From assembly GCA_016285215.1 (NCBI GenBank), contig JAEEQI010000135.1, positions 1-6,532 of the forward strand: a DNA stretch of 6,532 nucleotides, in the 5' to 3' direction. Position numbers and translations under genes: made by a program. The notes below the pieces were generated by a model that did no database searches, was not told the DNA's origin, and was given only the letters and a program-made list of their open reading frames with translations. The stretch comes from Bacteroidales bacterium (GTDB lineage: Bacteria > Bacteroidota > Bacteroidia > Bacteroidales > UBA932). How positions within the stretch are numbered: the first letter of the stretch is position 1; each line of letters starts with the position of its first letter. This document shows positions 1-5,796 of the stretch, one piece after another.

Positions 1-974
1 AGTATCAAGGAGAAGAAGCCCTGGCCAACAACGACGAGACCTTCCGCCTCACCGAGGAAGGCCTGCTGAGCGGCCAGTCCGTGCTCATCTTCCCGGAAGC
101 CGGACACCAGGACAAACACTGGCTGGGCACCTTCTCGTACGGCTACACCCGTATGGCCTTTCAGGCGGCCGAAAAAGCCAACTTCGAGAAAGAGATCTTC
201 ATCCTCCCCGCCGCCAACCACTATTCTGAATACATTGGCCCGCAGCAGAGTATGCTGGTGAACTTTGGCACCCCGGTCTCGCTGCAGCCCTACTACGAGC
301 TCTATAAAACCAAGCCCCGCACCGCCCAGCGAGAAGTTAACAAGCTGGTCCGCAGCCAGATAGAAGAGATGATGCTGGACATCCGGGACCTGGAGCATTA
401 TAAAGACATTGACTTTCTGCGCCGCTGCCTGCACGAGGAAGAGGCTCCCCTTCCGGAGCAATTGCAGTTTGACCAGGAACTGGTCCGCAGCCTGGAAGGC
501 AAGGACCTCACGCCCGTCACGGAGTACCGCGAGGCCCTGGAAGCCGCCGGCCTGGAAGACCGCGTGTTCAAGGAGGCGCCGTTCGGATTCCTTTGGGCCC
601 TGCAAGCCCTTACGCTCATTGCCGCTTCTCCGGTGGCGCTGCTGGCTCTCTGGCCCTCCATTCCCGCCTGGTACATTCCCAAGCATTTTAGCGACAAACT
701 GGGCGACGTGATGCTGCAGGCCAGCATCTGCCTGGCGGCCAATACGCTCCTGATCATGCCCATTGCAGCCGTTCTGAGCTTTATTGTAGTGGGCCTTCTC
801 ACCAACTGGTGGCTGGGTCTGATGTACGCCGCCCTGCTGCCTTTCCTCTGCATCTTTGAATGGTATTACGTCAAACTGTATAAAACCGTAAAGGCCGATT
901 TCCGCTACTACCGCGCCCCCAAAGCCGTCAAGGAAAAGCTGGCCGAAATGAGAAAGAAAATAGAAGTATTATGA
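1..974 (+). CDS. PlsC-family (lysophospholipid/glycerolipid) acyltransferase, 5' end missing
   Basis: The frame is open from the first complete codon at base 3, so the gene enters from outside the window and only its last 323 residues are present. Seen: FPEAGHQD at residues 30-37 fits PlsC motif III (usually FPEG), and ILPAANHY at 67-74 followed by NFGTPVSL at 87-94 fits motif IV. The catalytic HX4D motif must lie upstream. After a charged linker (about 100-190), three hydrophobic segments follow at about 195-217, 244-266 and 270-289, then a basic end. Known: such enzymes move an acyl chain from acyl-ACP or acyl-CoA to a glycerol-phosphate or similar acceptor at the inner membrane. The FPEAGHQD form and the hydrophobic C-terminus recall the long, Gpt2-like branch rather than the short PlsC. 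Its stop overlaps the start of the acyl carrier protein gene by 4 bases (ATGA), so the two are probably translationally coupled. The true acceptor is unknown; it may be a housekeeping lipid or a specialised product. Confidence 0.85.
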   Translation, partial: YQGEEALANNDETFRLTEEGLLSGQSVLIFPEAGHQDKHWLGTFSYGYTRMAFQAAEKANFEKEIFILPAANHYSEYIGPQQSMLVNFGTPVSLQPYYELYKTKPRTAQREVNKLVRSQIEEMMLDIRDLEHYKDIDFLRRCLHEEEAPLPEQLQFDQELVRSLEGKDLTPVTEYREALEAAGLEDRVFKEAPFGFLWALQALTLIAASPVALLALWPSIPAWYIPKHFSDKLGDVMLQASICLAANTLLIMPIAAVLSFIVVGLLTNWWLGLMYAALLPFLCIFEWYYVKLYKTVKADFRYYRAPKAVKEKLAEMRKKIEVL

Positions 975-1198
975 ATATAGAAGAACTTAACGCGGCCATT
1001 GCCGAAGAATTTGAGATTGAGGTGTCGGCCATCACCCCCGATGCCAACCTGAAAGAGACCCTGGAGCTGGACAGCCTGAGCCTCCTGGATCTGGTGAGCG
1101 TGGTGAGCGACGTAACCGGTTGCAAGGTCAAAGGCACCGACGTGAGCCACATTGCCACCTTTGGCGACCTCTACGCCTACATAGAGCAATGTTCGTAA
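971..1198 (+). CDS. Acyl carrier protein (phosphopantetheine-binding)
   Basis: This 75-residue acidic protein has the normal length of a free-standing acyl carrier protein. The attachment motif LELDSLSLLDLV covers residues 31-42, with Ser35 of DSL as the expected site for the 4'-phosphopantetheine arm. Helix 1 is about residues 2-15, helix 2 follows the DSL serine, and the C-terminal helix is about 63-73. It would carry a thioester-bound acyl chain in the cytoplasm. The start overlaps the stop of the upstream acyltransferase by 4 bases, and its last codons overlap the exporter start by 10 bases, so it is the middle gene of a coupled trio. The A-rich stretch before the ATG, without a Shine-Dalgarno, suits Bacteroidota. 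Two cysteines (51 and 74) are present and of unknown meaning. Its place between an acyltransferase and an exporter argues for a dedicated pathway carrier rather than the housekeeping AcpP, but that is inference. Confidence 0.92.
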   Translation: MNIEELNAAIAEEFEIEVSAITPDANLKETLELDSLSLLDLVSVVSDVTGCKVKGTDVSHIATFGDLYAYIEQCS

Positions 1199-3546
1199 GG
1201 CTTTACAGATACTTTACCCGTCACAAGGGACTCCTATACGCGCTGCTAATCCTGAGCAGTGCGGTTTTTCTTTTTTTCGCCCTGCAGATGCACTACGAGG
1301 AGGATATCTCCAAGCTGGTGCCCGGGGCCCAGGACAGCGAAAGCAGCCTGGCCTTCAATTCGTTAAAGGTTAAGGACAAGATCTTCCTGCAGTTCACTTC
1401 CGCCACACCTTCAGAGGTGGACGCCTTTATGGAAGGCCTGCAGCAGAGGGACAGCAGCATAGCCAACGTTCTGTACAAGTTGGACGGCAGCCTGGTGCTG
1501 GGAGCACTGGATTTTGCTATGTCGCACCTCCCCTCCTTCGTCCCGGAAAGCGCCTACCCCGCCTTCGACGAGGCCATTTTAAGGGCCGAAGGAACGATGG
1601 CCCGGAACTATGAGCTATTGATGGCCGATGAAACGGGCCGAGACACCCAGATGATTACGCTGGATCCGCTGGATCTTCGCAGCCGCATCCTCCCCCTGGA
1701 GGGCCTGGGCGGCGGATTCAAAGTGAAGGACGGCCACCTGTACAGCGCCGACGGCAGCACCCTGCTGGCCTTCCTCTCCCCCAACTTCTCCTACCAGAAC
1801 TCCCAGGCCAGCCTGGAACTTTTGAACCATATCAAGGAACAGATTGCCCAGAGCGGACTGGAAGTGCTGGTGCACGGCGCACCCATCACCTCCGTGGACA
1901 ATGCCAGCACCATCAAGGGAGACCTGCTGGTGACCATAGGCCTTTCCTTTATCCTGATTCTGCTGGTGCTTTGCATTAGCTTCAGGAGCTTTAATGTTGT
2001 CTGGCAAAACCTGCTGCCGGTAGGCTACGGAACCGCCTTTGCCCTGGCCGTAATGTACCTGATCAAGGGCAGTATGTCGCTTATGGCCTTTGGCATCTGC
2101 GCTGTGGTGCTGGGCGTAGCAATAAGCTACTGCCTGCACATTCTCATCCACCACCGTTTTGTGGGAGATATTGAGCGCCTGCTGCAGGAAGAAGCCCGGC
2201 CCGTGTGCCTGGGCAGCATCACCACCATTGGCGCCTTCGTGGGCCTGCTCTTTACCAAGAGCTCGCTGCTGCAGGACTTTGGCCTGTTTGCCTCCCTGGC
2301 GCTGCTGGGCAGCACGCTTTTCACGCTGGTCTTCCTGCCGCATTTCCTCAAAGACGGCGACCGCCGCTTCTCACAGAAGGTCCTGCGCCTGGTGGACAAA
2401 GTGAACGAAGCCCCCGTAGACCGCAATCCCTGGTTCATCGGCGCCCTCTGTATCATCATAGGAGTCAGCCTGTTCTTTGCCCCGCGCGTGCAGTTTGACA
2501 GCAACCTCCGCAACCTCAACTACGAGAGCCCGTCCACCATTGCGGCCCGTGAGCGCTATGCCCTTCAAAACCAGGACGGCCTGCAGCAGCGCTATTACGC
2601 AGCCGCCGGCGCCACCCTGGACGAAGCCCTGGAAAACCATGCCTTGCTGCGCTGCAGCATTGATTCGCTGCTCGCTGCCGGCACCGCCGCCAAGGCTTCC
2701 GACCTGGCTTCCGTGCTCCTGATTCCGCAGGCCGAACAGGCCCGGCGAATAGCCGCCTGGAATGCCTTCTGGACGCCGGAGAAGAAGGCTTCGGCCCTTA
2801 AAGCCATTGCTTCTTCCTCCAACAAAGTGGGGCTGGACGCTTCTCTGTTTGAGCCCTTCGAGGGGCTGCTGAATGCTTCTTATGAGCCTGCATCTCTGTA
2901 TGAGGCCGGGATTGTGCCCGACGGCCTGCTCTCCAACTATGTAGAGTATTCCGGCGGGCGGTATCTGGTTTTCAGCCCGGTTCTTATGCAGCCAGCCAAC
3001 CAAAAGGCCGTGGACGATGCCCTGGCGGCCGTTCCGCACGCCATTGTGGTGGACCCTATCTATTATACGGGTAACCTGGTGGAGCTCACCCACCGCGATT
3101 TTAACGCCGCCCTGCTGCTTTCGTCGCTCTTTGTGCTGGCAGTTCTGCTGGTCAGCTTCCGCCGCATCTGGGTGGCCCTGCTGGCCTTTATGCCAATGAC
3201 GCTGAGCTGGTATGTGGTGCAGGGTATGATGGCCCTTTTCGGCCTCGAATTCAACCTCATCAACATTGTCATTTCCACCTTCATCTTTGGCATTGGGGTG
3301 GACTACAGTATCTTTGTGATGCAGGGTCTTCTGGGCGGCGGCGAGCTACTGGGACAGCACAAGACAGCTATCTTCTTTTCGGCCTTTGCGCTGTTTGTGG
3401 TCATGATTTCGCTGCTCTTTGCGGTGCATCCGGCCATCCGCTCCATTGGCCTTTGCTCCATCATTGGAATGAGCGCTACCATCCTCATTACTTACTCCCT
3501 GCTGCCGCTGCTGTACCGCTTTTTTGCCAAGCGTTTCTCCCGTTAG
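1189..3546 (+). CDS. MMPL/RND-superfamily lipid exporter
   Basis: This is a 785-residue inner-membrane protein with the RND/MMPL two-fold layout. Helix 1 (about 14-33) precedes a periplasmic domain (about 34-243). Helices 2-6 lie at about 246-266, 275-292, 297-320, 340-356 and 362-386. Helix 7 (about 414-431) precedes a second periplasmic domain (about 433-637), and helices 8-12 lie at about 640-656, 659-684, 688-713, 726-744 and 750-778. The second half has the proton-relay motif GIGVDYSIF at 701-709; the matching site of the first half is GVAISYCLH at 309-317, where Asp is replaced by Ser313. Known: the family uses proton entry to move lipids or lipid-like products across or out of the inner membrane. 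I chose the ATG at 1189, which overlaps the ACP end by 10 bases and gives MFVRLYRY directly before helix 1. A start at 1120 would add 23 implausible Arg/His-rich residues encoded inside the ACP gene. The cargo is probably the product of the acyltransferase/ACP pathway. Confidence 0.9.
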   Translation: MFVRLYRYFTRHKGLLYALLILSSAVFLFFALQMHYEEDISKLVPGAQDSESSLAFNSLKVKDKIFLQFTSATPSEVDAFMEGLQQRDSSIANVLYKLDGSLVLGALDFAMSHLPSFVPESAYPAFDEAILRAEGTMARNYELLMADETGRDTQMITLDPLDLRSRILPLEGLGGGFKVKDGHLYSADGSTLLAFLSPNFSYQNSQASLELLNHIKEQIAQSGLEVLVHGAPITSVDNASTIKGDLLVTIGLSFILILLVLCISFRSFNVVWQNLLPVGYGTAFALAVMYLIKGSMSLMAFGICAVVLGVAISYCLHILIHHRFVGDIERLLQEEARPVCLGSITTIGAFVGLLFTKSSLLQDFGLFASLALLGSTLFTLVFLPHFLKDGDRRFSQKVLRLVDKVNEAPVDRNPWFIGALCIIIGVSLFFAPRVQFDSNLRNLNYESPSTIAARERYALQNQDGLQQRYYAAAGATLDEALENHALLRCSIDSLLAAGTAAKASDLASVLLIPQAEQARRIAAWNAFWTPEKKASALKAIASSSNKVGLDASLFEPFEGLLNASYEPASLYEAGIVPDGLLSNYVEYSGGRYLVFSPVLMQPANQKAVDDALAAVPHAIVVDPIYYTGNLVELTHRDFNAALLLSSLFVLAVLLVSFRRIWVALLAFMPMTLSWYVVQGMMALFGLEFNLINIVISTFIFGIGVDYSIFVMQGLLGGGELLGQHKTAIFFSAFALFVVMISLLFAVHPAIRSIGLCSIIGMSATILITYSLLPLLYRFFAKRFSR

Positions 3547-3565
3547 CTTTTTTTTGCTAATTTTG
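3533..3565 (+). promoter_or_regulatory. Candidate Bacteroidota promoter for the YgiQ gene
   Basis: TAATTTTG at 3558-3565 matches the Bacteroides -7 element TAnnTTTG at every fixed position. TTTC at 3533-3536 matches three of four bases of the -33 element TTTG at a spacing of 21, near the accepted range. Transcription would begin around 3570, only a few bases before the ATG at 3574, giving a leaderless or nearly leaderless message. The T8 tract between the boxes may add curvature. The perfect -7 match is what is seen; activity is inferred. Confidence 0.45.
3543..3560. repeat. Inverted repeat TTAGC-T8-GCTAA at exporter stop codon
   Basis: A perfect 5-base inverted repeat (TTAGC at 3543-3547, GCTAA at 3556-3560) flanks a loop of eight T. 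A G-U pair (3542/3561) could extend the stem by one. The left arm contains the TAG stop of the exporter and the right arm runs into the candidate -7 box of the next gene. As an RNA hairpin it is weak, and the T-run is in the loop instead of after the stem, so it is not a classical intrinsic terminator; only TTTT follows. An imperfect copy of the core (GC-T6-GCCAA at 3518-3530) lies about 30 bases upstream inside the exporter gene. Confidence 0.5.
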
Positions 3566-3573
3566 CCGCAGAT

Positions 3574-5412
3574 ATGGCCGAGGCATATATGTTCCCCACC
3601 TCCGTCAAGGAAGTGGAAGCCCTGGGATGGGATTACATAGACATTATCCTCTTTTCCGGCGACGCGTTCATTGATCATCCGTCGTTTGGAACGGCCGTCA
3701 TAGCCCGCTGGCTCCAGAAATGGGGCTACCGAGTGGCCGTGGTGCCGCAGCCCAACTGGAGGGACGACCTCCGCGATTTCCGCAAACTGGGCCGACCCAG
3801 GCTCTACTTTGGCCTCAACGCCGGTGCTATGGACTCAATGGTGAATCACTACACCGCCTCCAAGCGCCTGCGCCACGACGACGCCTACACCCCCGAAGGC
3901 AAGGCCGGAGCCCGTCCGGACTACGCCGTAACGGTGTACACCCAGATTCTCAAGAAGCTGTACCCGGATGTGCCGGTGATCATTGGCGGCATTGAAGCCT
4001 CCCTCCGTCGCCTAACCCACTACGACTACTGGAAAGACTGCCTGATGCCCTCGGTCCTGTATACCTCAGGGGCCGATTACCTCTGCTACGGAATGGGAGA
4101 AAGGCCGATGCTGGAGCTCACCAAAGGCATAGAAAAAGGCTGGAACCAGCATAGAATGCAGCAAATCCCGCAGATTGCTTTCTATGTGACTGGAAAGGTA
4201 CCGGAGGGTAAGGCTCCGGAAACCTTCGCCACCCCCGGCACTTTAGTACTTCATAGCTTTGAGGAGTGCCAGAGGGACAAGCGGGCCTTTGCGGAGAATT
4301 TTCACTGGATTGAGACGCACGCCAATATGATGCACCCGGATACCATTTTGGAGCCGGTTGGGAAGGGGTATGTGCAAATCAATCCGCCTTATCCTCCGGC
4401 CACTCAGGAGGAGATGGACAGCTTCTGGGACCTTCCGTTTACCAAGCTGCCGCATCCGCGATACAAGGGCAAACGCATTCCGGCTTACGATATGATCAAG
4501 TTCTCGGTGAATACGCACCGGGGCTGCTTTGGCGGCTGTAACTTCTGCACCATTGCGGCACACCAGGGCAAGTTTATCCAGAGCCGAAGCGAGAAATCCA
4601 TCCTCAAGGAAGTCCAGGACCTCAACAAGCTGCCGGACTTTGCCGGCAATATATCCGACGTAGGAGCCCCCACGGCCAATATGTACGGGATGCACGGCAA
4701 GAACCTGGAGCTGTGCGACAAGTGCAAGCGCCGCAGCTGCCTCTTCCCCAAACGCTGCCCCAACCTGGAATGCGACCACACGCGCCTAATGGAGCTGTAC
4801 AAGAAGATTGACGGCACCAAGGGCATCCGGCACAGCTACATTGGCAGCGGCATCCGCTACGACCTCTTCCTCACCGAGGACGGCTTTGTGGACAACAGCT
4901 CCAAGCCCTACCTGAAGACCCTGGTACTGGACCATACATCGGGCCGATTAAAAGTGGCGCCGGAGCATACGGAAGACCACGTGCTGCAGAAGATGGCCAA
5001 GCCCAGCTTCAAGCTGTTTGAGCACCTCAGGAAGGAGTTTGACAAGATAAACCGGGACGCCGGAACGCACGTGGGCCTGGTGCCTTACTTCATTTCCTCC
5101 CACCCCGGATGTACCCTTAAAGATATGGAGCGGCTGGCCAATCATCCGGCCCTCAAGGGAATCTGGATGGACCAGGTGCAGGATTTCACCCCCACGCCTA
5201 TGACCACCAGTTCGGTTATGTTCTACTCCGGATTGGATCCGCGGGATATGACTCCGGTGTTCACAGAGCACAATCCGCAGAAAAAACAGGAACAAAAATC
5301 GTTTTTCTTTAAAAATTCTTCTAAAAAAGGAGAAAAGCACTTGCAGAGTTCAAAACAATCCACTAATATTGCAAGCAGATTCAAACCCAAGAAAAAGACA
5401 AAAAAGGACTAA
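3574..5412 (+). CDS. ygiQ: YgiQ-family radical SAM protein
   Basis: This 612-residue protein matches the YgiQ family along its length. Family-typical stretches include FSGDAFIDHPSFG (27-39), a YTASKRLRHDDAYTP block (93-107), IIGGIEASLRR (136-146) and YGMGERP (172-178). The radical SAM cluster CX3CX2C is at Cys318, Cys322 and Cys325 in RGCFGGCNFC; these should bind a [4Fe-4S] cluster and SAM. VGAPTANMYG (363-372) follows, then a second cysteine group at 381, 384, 389, 395 and 400. The C-terminal 44 residues are Lys-rich (15 basic, 3 acidic) and probably disordered. The family is conserved and cytoplasmic, but its substrate is not established to my knowledge. The ATG at 3574 has no Shine-Dalgarno and lies just after a TAATTTTG promoter box; Met6 (3589) is an alternative start. 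The next gene begins 15 bases after the stop, in the same frame. E. coli YgiQ is longer (about 739 residues), with extra N-terminal sequence. Confidence 0.93.
   Translation: MAEAYMFPTSVKEVEALGWDYIDIILFSGDAFIDHPSFGTAVIARWLQKWGYRVAVVPQPNWRDDLRDFRKLGRPRLYFGLNAGAMDSMVNHYTASKRLRHDDAYTPEGKAGARPDYAVTVYTQILKKLYPDVPVIIGGIEASLRRLTHYDYWKDCLMPSVLYTSGADYLCYGMGERPMLELTKGIEKGWNQHRMQQIPQIAFYVTGKVPEGKAPETFATPGTLVLHSFEECQRDKRAFAENFHWIETHANMMHPDTILEPVGKGYVQINPPYPPATQEEMDSFWDLPFTKLPHPRYKGKRIPAYDMIKFSVNTHRGCFGGCNFCTIAAHQGKFIQSRSEKSILKEVQDLNKLPDFAGNISDVGAPTANMYGMHGKNLELCDKCKRRSCLFPKRCPNLECDHTRLMELYKKIDGTKGIRHSYIGSGIRYDLFLTEDGFVDNSSKPYLKTLVLDHTSGRLKVAPEHTEDHVLQKMAKPSFKLFEHLRKEFDKINRDAGTHVGLVPYFISSHPGCTLKDMERLANHPALKGIWMDQVQDFTPTPMTTSSVMFYSGLDPRDMTPVFTEHNPQKKQEQKSFFFKNSSKKGEKHLQSSKQSTNIASRFKPKKKTKKD
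5340..5371 (+). promoter_or_regulatory. Weak candidate promoter inside the ygiQ 3' end
   Basis: CTTG at 5340-5343 and TAATATTG at 5364-5371 are separated by 20 bases. Each differs by one base from the Bacteroides -33 (TTTG) and -7 (TAnnTTTG) elements. The site lies in the most A/T-rich stretch of the window (about 5275-5430), and initiation near 5376 would leave a leader of about 50 bases before the ATG at 5428. Chance matches are likely in A/T-rich DNA, so this is only a candidate for separate expression of the downstream pair. Confidence 0.22.
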
Positions 5413-5427
5413 ACCCAAACCTATACT

Positions 5428-5793
5428 ATGGCAGATAAGAAAAGACACGTGGTGAGTTACGAGAAGATGAACGCTCATCCGGATTTGGCAGAAGCTTTTG
5501 CCCTTAAATATCCTAAGGGCTTCAGTGACTATTTGAACGATCTGGTCAAATACCCCAAGCCGGACGGCACGTCCTTCTATGCCGTAACCGTAGAAGTACC
5601 GGATGCCATTTACCTGGTAAAGATTAATGTAAAGACAGACGACCTCGAAGACGTAGCCCGTTGGCTGGAGGGAGAGGAAGACGCAGAGAACGAGGCCGTA
5701 GCCGGTGGCAGCGCAGATGCCTCCGACGCCAGCGGAGAAACGTTGCCGGACGATAATATAGCTCAGTACTCCACCGGAGCAGACGACGAGTAA
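5428..5793 (+). CDS. Conserved-looking small protein of unknown function, acidic C-terminal tail
   Basis: This 121-residue protein has no signal peptide or membrane segment, so it is probably cytoplasmic. I do not recognise a named domain. Residues 1-80 look folded: a basic start (MADKKRHVVSYEKM), a helix-like part around 17-42 and alternating hydrophobic strands around 49-69 (SFYAVTVEV, then AIYLVKINVK). Residues 81-121 form a low-complexity tail with 14 Asp/Glu and no Lys or Arg. Evidence that it is real: normal codon use, a good start 15 bases after the ygiQ stop and only 3 bases between its stop and the CLC start. It is therefore likely co-transcribed with both neighbours, and perhaps translationally coupled to the CLC gene. 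I recall similar short proteins with an acidic end in other Bacteroidales, but cannot confirm this here. No function is assigned. Confidence 0.75.
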   Translation: MADKKRHVVSYEKMNAHPDLAEAFALKYPKGFSDYLNDLVKYPKPDGTSFYAVTVEVPDAIYLVKINVKTDDLEDVARWLEGEEDAENEAVAGGSADASDASGETLPDDNIAQYSTGADDE

Positions 5794-5796
5794 TCT

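Noticed and set aside
1120..1188. Upstream extension of the exporter gene to an ATG at 1120
   Set aside because: The extra 23 residues are Arg/His-rich out-of-frame translation of the ACP gene. The ATG at 1189 gives a normal MMPL N-terminus.
1615..2343. Long antisense open frame opposite the exporter gene
   Set aside because: Gln/Gly/Ala-rich low-complexity translation with no recognisable domain, explained by the GC-rich codon pattern of the sense gene. The same holds for 2371-3093 on the minus strand.
3548..3564. Intrinsic terminator after the exporter gene
   Set aside because: The T-run is in the loop of a weak 5-base A/T-rich stem and only TTTT follows, so it does not have the form of an intrinsic terminator.
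5327..5343. AAGGAG followed by a TTG as a possible internal start
   Set aside because: The TTG is in the ygiQ frame (Leu590), so it would yield only a 23-residue tail fragment. The A-rich codons of the Lys-rich tail explain the match, and these genes do not otherwise use Shine-Dalgarno sites.
5410..5430. Possible read-through fusion of YgiQ with the small protein
   Set aside because: The two frames are the same and separated by TAA plus five sense codons, but there is no recoding signal, and the small protein has its own normal ATG start.
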